A stretch of DNA of 64,000 nucleotides from Bacteroidota bacterium (GTDB taxonomy: Bacteria; Bacteroidota; Bacteroidia; Flavobacteriales_D; Crocinitomicaceae): NCBI GenBank assembly GCA_016866255.1, contig VGMY01000004.1:1-64000 (forward strand), written 5' to 3'. The position numbers were made by a program, and so were the translations under genes. The notes below the pieces were generated by a model. It saw only the letters and a program-made list of their open reading frames with translations. It was not told the origin of the DNA and did no database searches. Each line of letters opens with the position of its first letter. The first letter of the stretch is position 1. Below are positions 1 through 8,222 of this stretch, in pieces.

Positions 1-1268
1 CTGTTACCATTGCCACCAACATGGCAGGACGCGGCACGGATATCAAATTAGGGGAGGGCGTCAAAGAGGCAGGTGGATTGGCGATTGTAGGAACGGAGCG
101 ACACGATTCTCGAAGGGTAGACAGGCAGCTTCGCGGACGATCCGGTCGCCAAGGAGATCCGGGAACCTCTCAATTTTTTGTTTCCCTTGAGGACGATCTT
201 ATGCGGAAATTTGGTTCGGAACGGATTGCCAAAATTATGGATCGCATGGGGCTCAAAGAAGGGGAAGTAATCACCCACAGCATGGTTTCTAAATCCATCG
301 AGCGTGCTCAAAAAAAGGTGGAGGAAAATAATTTTGGCATACGAAAGCGGCTTTTGGAATACGACGACGTCATGAATGCTCAGCGTAAAAAAATCTACAA
401 GCTTCGTAAAAATGCCCTCAACGGAGATCGTCTGGACATCGATGTGGACAACATGTTCTACGATTTAAGCCGACAAACTGTGGAGCGAACACAATACGGT
501 AGTTTTTCGGATTTTGAAATGGAATTGCTGAGGTTGTTGGGAATCGTAAGCCCTGTAAATGAAGAAACCTTTAAATCCTCCAACACAGAACAGCTGACCC
601 AAACAGTTTATGAGTCGATGTTGAATCAATACGAGCGAAAGCAAGAAAAACTGGTGCAACGCACTATGCCCCAGATTAGAGAGGTCTATGCAACCATGTC
701 GGACCGTTATAAGAACATTGTCTTTCCATTAACCGACGGCAAACGCGAAATTCAATTAATTGTCAGCCTGCAAGAAGCATGCGAGAGCGAAGGAAAATTG
801 ATCTCAAAACAATTTGAAAAATACATTATTCTCGGCATTATTGACAATGAGTGGAAAGAACACCTAAGGGAAATGGACGATCTGCGGAGCGCAGTTAATA
901 ATGCCACCTACGAACAAAAAGATCCTCTGGTTATCTATAAGTTAGAAGCGTACAATTTATTTGAAAGCATGATCTCCAGGATCAATCAGGAGGCCGTTGA
1001 ATTATTAATGAACCTGGATATCCCTGCTGAACAGAGCATGCGTCAAACAAACAACGAAGTTTCTCAAAAAAATTATGCAAAAGCCTCCACCAATACCTCC
1101 ATGTCGGGAGAGGCTCCGAAATTTCAACAAAACAGTTCCTCAGGACAGGGAATGATACCCCCACCTCCCGAAAAAAGAAGTCCTGTAGTAGCCCAACCCA
1201 AAATTAATCGTAACGACCCTTGCCCTTGTGGCAGTGGTAAAAAGTTCAAACAATGCCATGGAAAATAG
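1..1268 (+). CDS. secA: Preprotein translocase ATPase SecA (5' truncated by window edge)
   Basis: This is the C-terminal 421 residues of SecA, the cytosolic motor that drives unfolded preproteins through SecYEG. The reading frame is open to the left edge (in phase from base 3) and begins inside nucleotide-binding domain 2 with [17 protein letters not shown], followed by the arginine-finger helicase motif [13 protein letters not shown]. The helical scaffold, wing and C-terminal linker follow. The last 20 residues form the SEC-C zinc motif [13 protein letters not shown] (Cys-X-Cys-X8-Cys-His), which in the family binds zinc, SecB or ribosomes. The stop overlaps the next gene by 16 bases, so the two are probably cotranscribed. 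Identification is certain; only the missing N-terminus is out of view. Confidence 0.98.
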   Translation, partial: VTIATNMAGRGTDIKLGEGVKEAGGLAIVGTERHDSRRVDRQLRGRSGRQGDPGTSQFFVSLEDDLMRKFGSERIAKIMDRMGLKEGEVITHSMVSKSIERAQKKVEENNFGIRKRLLEYDDVMNAQRKKIYKLRKNALNGDRLDIDVDNMFYDLSRQTVERTQYGSFSDFEMELLRLLGIVSPVNEETFKSSNTEQLTQTVYESMLNQYERKQEKLVQRTMPQIREVYATMSDRYKNIVFPLTDGKREIQLIVSLQEACESEGKLISKQFEKYIILGIIDNEWKEHLREMDDLRSAVNNATYEQKDPLVIYKLEAYNLFESMISRINQEAVELLMNLDIPAEQSMRQTNNEVSQKNYAKASTNTSMSGEAPKFQQNSSSGQGMIPPPPEKRSPVVAQPKINRNDPCPCGSGKKFKQCHGK

Positions 1269-1990
1269 GCCTGCTCGGAACCGGTAACCTCGCCTCTTTT
1301 TGGGCCCGCGAAATCACCAGAGATAAAGGCAATAGACTATATGTTAAAGGTTCAAACGCCTTCAAAACAGGTGCTTTTTGTCGCTTTTATACTTCACAGC
1401 CTCTGGTAACACCTCATAGCGTCGATTTCTATTTGGTTGCTGTCCAAAATGACGCTATTGATTCGGTAATTCGCGAACTTCCTACCTCAAAACCGGTTTT
1501 CATTTGCGCGGGATTTCACCAAGATGCGTCGCCCCATGTTGGGTATCTTTACCCACTGCAAAGCCTTCACAAGGAAAATTTGCCCGACATTCGTGAAATT
1601 CCTTTCTTGATAGATGCCAAAAAACCGCTTCGAGCGGTCGGTGAAGCATTTATTACTTCGCTAAATGCCTCCTTTAGAAACGTTACAACGGAGGAACGGT
1701 TAAGGTGTCATCTTGCTGCGGTATTCATCAATAATTTCGGATACTGCATCCTAAAAGAAGGAATGCAGTTAATACCCGGAAATATTGAACCTAAAATGTT
1801 CGAACCCATTCTTAAAAACACCTTGTCGAATACGCTGCAAACGGCTGATTTACAAACAGGGCCGGCACGCAGAAAAGACCTTCTTATGATGGAAAAACAA
1901 GTGGAACTGCTCGAGAAAGTCGATCCCAGGTTAGTGAAGCTGTACCGCGAATTAAGCCAATTTATTCTCCAAAAATACCATGAACTATAA
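1253..1990 (+). CDS. Rossmann-like and DUF2520 domain protein
   Basis: The 245-residue product starts with a dinucleotide-binding fold ([10 protein letters not shown], residues 5-14), a short Rossmann domain to about residue 110, and a C-terminal helical DUF2520 domain like that of 6-phosphogluconate or ketopantoate reductase-type enzymes (around residues 120-240, with [13 protein letters not shown]). The family is an uncharacterised NAD(P)-dependent oxidoreductase group that is very common in Bacteroidota, usually beside a KdsC-like phosphatase, as here. The start lies 16 bases inside secA and the end overlaps the next start by 11 bases, so it belongs to a tight operon. The substrate is unknown. 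Confidence 0.88.
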   Translation: MPWKIGLLGTGNLASFWAREITRDKGNRLYVKGSNAFKTGAFCRFYTSQPLVTPHSVDFYLVAVQNDAIDSVIRELPTSKPVFICAGFHQDASPHVGYLYPLQSLHKENLPDIREIPFLIDAKKPLRAVGEAFITSLNASFRNVTTEERLRCHLAAVFINNFGYCILKEGMQLIPGNIEPKMFEPILKNTLSNTLQTADLQTGPARRKDLLMMEKQVELLEKVDPRLVKLYRELSQFILQKYHEL

Positions 1991-2495
1991 GATTAAACTT
2001 AAGCGCATCCAACACTTCATTTTCGATATTGACGGTGTTCTGACCGATGGAACGGTGTTGATAAACGGAGCCGAGTTCCAACGCACCATTCACTCGAGGG
2101 ACAGTTATGCCATTCAGTATGCCAGCGGACTTGGGTACAATATTTTTCTCATCTCCGGAGGAGACTCTGCCCATGTCAAGTCTTCCTTTGAATCCTTGGG
2201 AGTTACTGCGGTATATCTTCGTTCAAGAGATAAACTGAAGGTATTTAATGTCCTTAAAGAGGAATACCAAATTGACGCTGAAGATTGCTTGTACATGGGC
2301 GATGATATTCCTGACATTCCTGTAATGCGGGCAGTCGGATTGGCTACCGCACCCCACGACGCAAGCATAGATGTTCGAGCGGTTGCCGAATATATTTCAC
2401 CATATTTCGGAGGAAGAGGAGCAGTTCGCGATGTTATTGAACAAACCTTACGCGTTCAACAGCGTTGGCTCATGGACCATGCCTACCATTGGTAA
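1980..2495 (+). CDS. kdsC: KdsC-like HAD phosphatase (3-deoxy-manno-octulosonate-8-phosphatase family)
   Basis: The 171-residue protein is a cap-less HAD phosphatase. HAD motif I is FDIDGVLTDG, with the nucleophile Asp16 and Asp18. The Ser/Thr motif II is ISGG, the Lys of motif III lies in RSRDKLK, and motif IV is GDDIPD. This is the size and motif order of KdsC, which removes phosphate from KDO-8-phosphate in the lipopolysaccharide core pathway. Related acylneuraminate cytidylyltransferase-associated phosphatases look alike, so the substrate is a family inference. It overlaps the DUF2520 gene by 11 bases. Its stop is one base from the stop of the convergent aminotransferase gene. Confidence 0.85.
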   Translation: MNYKIKLKRIQHFIFDIDGVLTDGTVLINGAEFQRTIHSRDSYAIQYASGLGYNIFLISGGDSAHVKSSFESLGVTAVYLRSRDKLKVFNVLKEEYQIDAEDCLYMGDDIPDIPVMRAVGLATAPHDASIDVRAVAEYISPYFGGRGAVRDVIEQTLRVQQRWLMDHAYHW

Positions 2496-2496
2496 G

Positions 2497-3354
2497 TTAT
2501 TCTAGCCCTAGTTCCTTTGACCAATAAGTATTTAACAGCATTACCAACCTTCGCGAAGTTGTATTCATGTAGCGCTTTGTTCGATAGCCCCCAACCCAAC
2601 GAATACCGGAAATTGCATTTGTCAGGAATATCTCATCTGCAGAAAGTAGGTTGTGAGGTAGTATTGGACACTCATATACACGAATGTTATTTTGTATGGC
2701 GATGTTTATGACCATCATGCGCATCGTACCTGCTATACAACCCTCATCCAAACCGGGCGTGTAAAGCACCCCATTACTCACCACAAAGATATTGCTGTTA
2801 CTGGTTTCGATAATGTTTCCTTTGTCGTTAGCTAAAATGAAATCGTCCAGGCCCTGTTCAGAAGCGTGCACGGCAGCCATTACCTTCAACAGCCCATTTT
2901 TTGTTTTAAAAGGAGAAAGAAATGTCTTGGATAATCTAATCTCCTTATATATATCCACCTCCAACCCTTTATAATTCAGCAAGAACTCATTCTCTTCCAG
3001 TGGAAGCACTTCAATAAAATAAACGGCATCGTTTTTTTCAGGTCGGTAAGCACCGCCCTCGATCCGATCAAGGCTGATTCGACAGCGCGCTCCTTTTTTT
3101 ATGTGTGAAATTGAAATGAGCTCTAGCACCTTTTCTTCCAAAAACGTTTCTGTTAAAAATGCTGGAATTGAGATGCGTAAAGCTTCGGCGCCCTTGAAAA
3201 GACGTTGACAATGCGTTCGCAAGTTGATGGGCCTGCCCGAAAAAATCCGAATGCTTTCAAAGATGCCGTCGCCATAAAGAAAGGCCCTACTTCCAGGGGA
3301 AATGGTGAACGCATCCCTCGACAAAACTTTTCCATTATTGTTGACGTAGAGCAT
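2497..3354 (-). CDS. pabC: Class IV aminotransferase, probable aminodeoxychorismate lyase
   Basis: The 285-residue product is a fold-type IV PLP enzyme. YGDGIFESIR (about 27-36) matches the N-terminal signature of the family. Lys150 in SPFKTKNG is the likely Schiff-base lysine, and IIETSNSNIF is the conserved glutamate/phosphate-binding stretch. Bacteroidota proteins of this kind are usually annotated as aminodeoxychorismate lyase (PabC), which releases pyruvate to give 4-aminobenzoate for folate. Branched-chain and D-amino acid aminotransferases share the same motifs, so the specific reaction is less certain than the family. It starts two bases after the rhomboid stop and is likely cotranscribed with it. 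Confidence 0.75.
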   Translation of the reverse strand: MLYVNNNGKVLSRDAFTISPGSRAFLYGDGIFESIRIFSGRPINLRTHCQRLFKGAEALRISIPAFLTETFLEEKVLELISISHIKKGARCRISLDRIEGGAYRPEKNDAVYFIEVLPLEENEFLLNYKGLEVDIYKEIRLSKTFLSPFKTKNGLLKVMAAVHASEQGLDDFILANDKGNIIETSNSNIFVVSNGVLYTPGLDEGCIAGTMRMMVINIAIQNNIRVYECPILPHNLLSADEIFLTNAISGIRWVGGYRTKRYMNTTSRRLVMLLNTYWSKELGLE

Positions 3355-3356
3355 GG

Positions 3357-3980
3357 CTAAAAATTGCTGAGAAACAAAGATAACTTAGAAGGTTCCAAAA
3401 TCAAAACGAAAAGAATGCCAAACAATGCGCCACTTATGTGCCCATCATTGGCAATGTTGGTTTTACCGCGCCTCATGGCATAGTACTCAATAGCCAAATA
3501 AACAGGGCCAAACAAATAGGCCGGTATTGGAATCGGAAAAAACAAAATCCCCAATTTCATCTTGGGATACCACATAATGGCCGCAAAAACGACCGCTGAA
3601 ACTGCCCCCGAAGCGCCAAGGGAGCGGTAGCTTGGGTTATTGCGATGGCGAAAATACGGAAGAATCGTTGCGGCTACTCCGCCAAACAGATATAAGGCAA
3701 TAAATAAAGTGGACCCTTTTTCATAGCCAAAATCCTGAATCCATAAGGTCTCCAACACCTCTCCCAACATAAACAAGGAGAGCATGTTAAAAATCAGGTG
3801 CTGCCAGTCGGCATGGAACCAAAAATGGCTAACAATTCCGATCGATTTTTGACCTTGTGCTATGGCATAAGGGTTGAAAAGTAAACCCTCGCGCCACTGC
3901 TCTCTTCGGAAACCTTCATAGGTCACCAACGATGCTACAATTATGAGAATATAAACCACCGAAAGGCCCATAAAATCCAT
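3357..3980 (-). CDS. Rhomboid family intramembrane serine protease
   Basis: The 207-residue protein has about six hydrophobic segments. It carries the rhomboid signature HADWQHLIFNM (His56, His61, Asn65), the catalytic serine in GASG (Ser124) and the catalytic histidine in DGHISGALFG (His181) in the last membrane segment. Rhomboids cleave membrane-anchored substrates within or near the bilayer. The short six-segment core without extra domains is the common bacterial form. A TATTTTTG element lies 12 bases upstream of the start. The pabC-like gene follows after two bases. The substrate is unknown. Confidence 0.93.
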   Translation of the reverse strand: MDFMGLSVVYILIIVASLVTYEGFRREQWREGLLFNPYAIAQGQKSIGIVSHFWFHADWQHLIFNMLSLFMLGEVLETLWIQDFGYEKGSTLFIALYLFGGVAATILPYFRHRNNPSYRSLGASGAVSAVVFAAIMWYPKMKLGILFFPIPIPAYLFGPVYLAIEYYAMRRGKTNIANDGHISGALFGILFVLILEPSKLSLFLSNF

Positions 3981-3992
3981 TTAAAACCAGTT

Positions 3993-4000
3993 CAAAAATA
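3993..4000 (-). promoter_or_regulatory. Candidate -7 element (TATTTTTG) for the rhomboid gene
   Basis: The minus strand reads TATTTTTG, a perfect match to the Bacteroidota -7 consensus TAnnTTTG, 12 bases before the rhomboid ATG in the 33-base divergent gap. A -33 element is not obvious. Confidence 0.4.
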
Positions 4001-4013
4001 ACTATATTAGCAC

Positions 4014-5609
4014 GTGATTCTACGCATCCAAGTACTTTTATTTGCGCAGTTGATGTTGTTTGTGTCCTGCAACCGCGATCAAGAGCGCGAAAGAAATTTC
4101 CTGAAAGACGCTTCGCTGTCGACTTCAACCAAAATTCGGCGTTACCTTGAGAGTGACACTTTGATGTTAAGCGTTTTTTCAAAGGAGGAAACACAATTTC
4201 TTAGAATCTACTATAGCGAAGAAGATTATCATCCCTTTTTGCTTGAACAGGAGCCTTCCAAGGACAGTTTATTCAGCGCCTTGTTCACGAAATCGTTGGC
4301 TTTTGGAGTACCTCGTGAGTACATAGACCAAAATCCCCAAAATGCCCACCCCGTTGAAGAGGATATGGTCAACGTTCTCAATGTCGCACGAATGATAGAA
4401 ATTCGTGAAAACGGGTTTCTCGACACTAGCGGAAGACCGGCCACGAGAGTTCCCCTTCCTGACCTCAAAAAAATGAAAACAATAACCGATTGTCGGAATT
4501 TTGACGTGGCCTGTCGAAACCTCCAAGCGCTCGGTCCAGTGAGCGATACTGCGTTTTATAAACTATCCAACCAAATCTTTGCCTTTGCAATGCAATATGA
4601 GCTGGATTCTGACACCTTATCCCCCAAAAACTTCCCTACAGAGAGTGAACGCCTCCAATTGGCAAGAAAAAGTTTGCAACAAAAAGGTTACCTAAAATCA
4701 AAAAAATCTTCGGAGATGGAGTTTCAAAAGGCATTAATTTCCTTCAAATTGCACAACGGATTGGACTCCTCCTTGCAATTGAATAATTACGCTATTGAAG
4801 CATTGTGCGAATCCAACCAGAGCAGACTTACTCGAGCGGCCCTCAGCCTTGAGAAGATTCGCTTGAACACCTTAAATTATCAACGGCTTGTTCTCATTAA
4901 TCTTCCCGAGTACGCCTTGTATTTTTACGCCAACGATAGCCTTAAAGCAAAGCACCGAATCGTTATTGGTAAACGCGAGAATGAAACGCCCGAGCTTACC
5001 TCGGAAATCCGAAGCATCGTCGTTTATCCCTTTTGGAAAGTGCCCGCAAGCATCGTTAAAAAGGAAATTATGCCTGAGCTTCGAAAAAACAGAGGCTATC
5101 TCGCCAAACATCACTACACCATCCGCGGACTTAAGGATACGAGTGCTTTAAATATTCACGAAATTAACCTCAAATCCAATGGGTATTCCATTGTTCAAAG
5201 TCCGGGTAAATGGAACAGCCTCGGTGTGATTAAATTCGAATTCAATAACTCTCACAGCGTGTACGTTCACGACACTCCGCAGAAGGGTTTATTTAACCGT
5301 GCCGTTCGCAGTTTTTCGCACGGTTGTATGAGGTGTGAATACCCGCTGTTATTGAGCAAACAATTTCTCAAATATGACCAGCGTGGGCGAAGAAAAAACA
5401 GCATGCGCCCGGACACGCTGGACTCCTTGATTCGGATTGGGGAAAATACCGTACTTCCCCTAAAAACGCGAATACCTATTAAAGTGCTTTACCAAACCGT
5501 GATAGCATCGACCAATCAATTGGTGTTTTTCATCGATATTTACGGCCGTGACGCTCTACTCCTTAAAGGCTTGAGCGAAGTTAAATCCTTTACCTTTGTA
5601 TCAATATGA
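4014..5609 (+). CDS. L,D-transpeptidase (YcbB-like) lipoprotein
   Basis: This 531-residue exported enzyme probably makes 3-3 cross-links in peptidoglycan or attaches proteins to it. From the GTG start the N-terminus is a lipoprotein signal ending in LFVSC (Cys19). A downstream ATG at codon 14 would remove most of the signal, which favours the GTG. A peptidoglycan-binding-like helical segment lies around residues 213-270. The YkuD catalytic domain follows (about 290-460), with the signature HGCMR: His436, catalytic Cys438, Arg440. The order matches the large YcbB-type L,D-transpeptidases. It is the first gene of a plus-strand run and overlaps rpe by four bases (ATGA). Confidence 0.88.
   Translation: MILRIQVLLFAQLMLFVSCNRDQERERNFLKDASLSTSTKIRRYLESDTLMLSVFSKEETQFLRIYYSEEDYHPFLLEQEPSKDSLFSALFTKSLAFGVPREYIDQNPQNAHPVEEDMVNVLNVARMIEIRENGFLDTSGRPATRVPLPDLKKMKTITDCRNFDVACRNLQALGPVSDTAFYKLSNQIFAFAMQYELDSDTLSPKNFPTESERLQLARKSLQQKGYLKSKKSSEMEFQKALISFKLHNGLDSSLQLNNYAIEALCESNQSRLTRAALSLEKIRLNTLNYQRLVLINLPEYALYFYANDSLKAKHRIVIGKRENETPELTSEIRSIVVYPFWKVPASIVKKEIMPELRKNRGYLAKHHYTIRGLKDTSALNIHEINLKSNGYSIVQSPGKWNSLGVIKFEFNNSHSVYVHDTPQKGLFNRAVRSFSHGCMRCEYPLLLSKQFLKYDQRGRRKNSMRPDTLDSLIRIGENTVLPLKTRIPIKVLYQTVIASTNQLVFFIDIYGRDALLLKGLSEVKSFTFVSI
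5591..5598 (+). promoter_or_regulatory. Candidate internal promoter (-7 TACCTTTG, -33 TTG) for rpe
   Basis: TACCTTTG matches TAnnTTTG and ends seven bases before the rpe ATG. A TTG at 5571-5573 lies 17 bases upstream, within the spacing reported for Flavobacterium promoters. The site is inside the 3' end of the transpeptidase gene, so chance cannot be excluded. Confidence 0.4.
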
Positions 5610-6259
5610 TTGTTTCACCTTCTATTCTCTCTTGCGATTTTGGCAACCTTCAACGCGATATCGAAATGTTAAATTCCTCGGAAGCGTCTTGGATTCACAT
5701 CGACGTTATGGATGGGGTTTTTGTACCTAACATCTCCTTTGGATTCCCCATACTCAAAAGTGTGCGAAAACACAGCCAAAAAATTCTGGACGTTCACTTA
5801 ATGATTCAAAATGCCGACCTCTACCTCGAGGAATTTAAGGATGCCGGAGCCGACATATTGACCGTACATATCGAGGGTTGTACCCACCTGCACCGAACAC
5901 TTCAACGCATTCGAAACCTCGGTATGAGGCCTGGTGTTGCCCTCAACCCACACACACCTGTTTCTGCGCTACAACATATCATTGAGGAGGTTGACGTGGT
6001 GTTGGTTATGTCGGTAAATCCCGGATTTGGAGGTCAATCCTTTAATCCGGAGAGCCTGGAAAAAGTAGCCGAAGTCAAGCGACTCGCGGCAGTTCGAAAC
6101 CCAACATTGGTCATTGAAGTCGACGGAGGGGTTAACCATGAGAATGGATTATTACTCGCTAATGTCGGGGCGACGGCTTTGGTTGCAGGAAATTATATTT
6201 TCCATGCTGAAAATCCAGTTAAGGCTATTGAAGCGCTTAGTAACATCGAATGTCGGTAA
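5606..6259 (+). CDS. rpe: Ribulose-phosphate 3-epimerase
   Basis: The 217-residue TIM-barrel enzyme interconverts ribulose-5-phosphate and xylulose-5-phosphate in the pentose phosphate pathway. Visible signatures are the start SPSILSCDFGNL, the metal-binding His31 and Asp33 in HIDVMDGVFVPN, DVHLM with His64, the phosphate-loop motif VNPGFGGQ and EVDGGVN with the second catalytic Asp. Length and all signatures are normal. It overlaps the transpeptidase gene by four bases, so translational coupling is likely, although a promoter-like element also sits just before its start. Confidence 0.97.
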   Translation: MIVSPSILSCDFGNLQRDIEMLNSSEASWIHIDVMDGVFVPNISFGFPILKSVRKHSQKILDVHLMIQNADLYLEEFKDAGADILTVHIEGCTHLHRTLQRIRNLGMRPGVALNPHTPVSALQHIIEEVDVVLVMSVNPGFGGQSFNPESLEKVAEVKRLAAVRNPTLVIEVDGGVNHENGLLLANVGATALVAGNYIFHAENPVKAIEALSNIECR

Positions 6260-6288
6260 CCATTTTTATAGTTGCTCGTTTTGCTTGT

Positions 6289-7380
6289 ATGCGAAGTCTC
6301 ATTTTAGGATTGGTCCTGCTGGTCACCTCAGCATTTGGTCAAAACCTTGCCGATTCGGAAGACCAACTTAACGCAAAACTCATTGAGCTACGAGCAGCGA
6401 AAACAGAACAGGAAATGCTTCGCAGCAATGTACTATTTACCCAAGAAATGCGCAACTTCCTTCAGCAAAAGGGCGCGTTTCAATACAAATTCACCAAACT
6501 TAAATCCATTGCGGATCTCAACAGCGATGATGGATTGGTTCGTATCATTCATTGGAACCTGGAATTTCCAGACTTTTCGTACAGTTATTCGGGTTTTGTA
6601 CTTCGTTGGGATGCCGACGAGGAAAAAACGAGTATTGCTGAACTGATTGATGTCAACGATCCTTACACGCCCATACCTGAAAGTATCCTTGATGCAAAAA
6701 ATTGGTACGGAGCGCTGTACTATAAAATGATTACCATGGAATACAACGGTGAAAGCCAATACGTTCTGCTTGGATGGGACGGTGGAACCACCAGCAGTAA
6801 TTTCAAAATTATCGACGTTCTCAGTTTTAGGGGCAATGCAGTAAAATTGGGTAGTCCGATATTTGTCAATAAGAAAAAAATCGCAAAGCGCGTGGTTTTT
6901 GAATACTCCGACAAAAGCAGTATGGCCTTGAGAATGGATGAAAAACGCAACCGTATTGTTTTTGACCATCTTTCCCCAGAAAATCCTTCTCTTACCGGGG
7001 TTTATTCTTTTTACGTGCCTGACTTTTCCTACGATGCCTACGTTTGGGTGGAGGACCGCTTTGTATTGGAAGAGGATGTCATTGCCGTCAACGATCCTTT
7101 GGAAGAAAAACCAGCAGCGGTATATGTGCTTGACCCAAAGACAGGGCAGCCGGTCAAGCAGAACTACAAACTAACATGGATAGATCCAGAGGACCCAAAT
7201 CGTCGAGGAGATATCAGTCATGTCGCCAGAACTCCGGATAGCGAGCAAGCTCCAAGAGCCGATGAAAATCCCGAGGAGGTAATCCCGAAAAAAAAGTGGT
7301 GGGACCGAAGAAATCCAAATAAATTAAGCGTTACAACTGGCAAATATAAACGCAGTCGGCGGCGGCCGCCCGAACCATGA
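6289..7380 (+). CDS. Exported protein of unknown function
   Basis: I place the start at the ATG at 6289 because the product then begins with a clean signal peptide (MRSLILGLVLLVTSAFGQN) and no longer overlaps rpe; an upstream in-frame ATG at 6250 would add 13 residues. The 363-residue mature-type protein has no motif I recognise. It is rich in beta-type segments with many aromatic residues (for example WKIxxx-like alternations around residues 60-250). It ends in a basic, proline-containing tail with KKKWWDRRNPNK and RRRPP. Its neighbours are a transpeptidase and rpe upstream and an S1-type RNA-binding protein downstream. A periplasmic or surface location is inferred from the signal only. Confidence 0.75.
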   Translation: MRSLILGLVLLVTSAFGQNLADSEDQLNAKLIELRAAKTEQEMLRSNVLFTQEMRNFLQQKGAFQYKFTKLKSIADLNSDDGLVRIIHWNLEFPDFSYSYSGFVLRWDADEEKTSIAELIDVNDPYTPIPESILDAKNWYGALYYKMITMEYNGESQYVLLGWDGGTTSSNFKIIDVLSFRGNAVKLGSPIFVNKKKIAKRVVFEYSDKSSMALRMDEKRNRIVFDHLSPENPSLTGVYSFYVPDFSYDAYVWVEDRFVLEEDVIAVNDPLEEKPAAVYVLDPKTGQPVKQNYKLTWIDPEDPNRRGDISHVARTPDSEQAPRADENPEEVIPKKKWWDRRNPNKLSVTTGKYKRSRRRPPEP

Positions 7381-8222
7381 TGCAATTAGGAGAGATACAC
7401 ACCTTTCGAATCGAACGTTTCACCCCACATGGAGCTTACGTCCGTGGTACGGCGGAAAACATCCTGGATGCAGAAGAACTTTTACTTCCGTCGAAATACC
7501 TTCCGAAAAATTCGCAAATAGCCGACGAGTTAACAGGCTTTTTGATGAAAGATTCAAGTAACCGAAGAGTGGTAATTCGCGATTTTCCAAAATTAACGTT
7601 GAATACCTGTGCTTTCCTTACCCTAACAGAGCTGAATCTTCACGGCGCTTTTGCCGATTGGGGCTTGGATAAAGACCTATTTATTCCGTTTTCCGAACAA
7701 CGCGAAGGCATTGAAATAGGCGAAACCTATCCTATCCTACTTTGTTACGACCCTAAAACAGACCGGCTTTTTGGAAGTATGAAAATCAACCGAAAGTTAA
7801 CGGCAGCTTCGCGAGATATTGAGCACAAAAACGTAAGTTTTTTAGTGACTGAACACCATCAACTGGGTTGGCGTGGAATAATCGATCATCAATTTCTAGG
7901 CATGCTGTACAAGAACGAGTGTAAAATTCCCGTCTCACTCGGGCAAACACTTTCTGTCTACGTGAGTTCCGTTAGGCCCGACGGAAAGGTGGATGTTAAA
8001 ATCAGTTCCATACAACCGCAAAAATACGATGATGCCGTTGCTCGTATCGAAGCCTACCTTCAGCAGCATAAATTTGTTTATTTAACCGATAAATCCGAGG
8101 CCAGTGAAATTTACGACCGATTCCAAATGAGCAAAAAAACATTCAAGCAGGCCATTGGTAAACTTTACAAGCAACGAAAAATCAAATTATTTTCCGATAA
8201 AATAGCGCGAATGGATGAATAG
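7377..8222 (+). CDS. CvfB-like S1 RNA-binding protein
   Basis: The 281-residue product resembles the CvfB/YitL family. An N-terminal S1-like domain is visible around residues 1-65 (LLLPSKYLP), and a second OB-type domain around 70-140 (LNLHGAFADWGLDKDLFIPF). A third S1-like segment covers about 145-215. A C-terminal winged helix spans about 220-280 (LTDKSEASEIYDRFQMSKKTF). CvfB of Staphylococcus is an RNA-binding virulence regulator; in Bacteroidota the role is untested. It overlaps the preceding gene by four bases and the following pseudouridine synthase gene by eight bases, which fits an RNA-related pair in one operon. Confidence 0.87.
   Translation: MMQLGEIHTFRIERFTPHGAYVRGTAENILDAEELLLPSKYLPKNSQIADELTGFLMKDSSNRRVVIRDFPKLTLNTCAFLTLTELNLHGAFADWGLDKDLFIPFSEQREGIEIGETYPILLCYDPKTDRLFGSMKINRKLTAASRDIEHKNVSFLVTEHHQLGWRGIIDHQFLGMLYKNECKIPVSLGQTLSVYVSSVRPDGKVDVKISSIQPQKYDDAVARIEAYLQQHKFVYLTDKSEASEIYDRFQMSKKTFKQAIGKLYKQRKIKLFSDKIARMDE

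Noticed and set aside
6433-6969. 178-codon frame antisense to the exported unknown protein
   Set aside because: The sense frame has a signal peptide and operon spacing; the antisense frame has neither.
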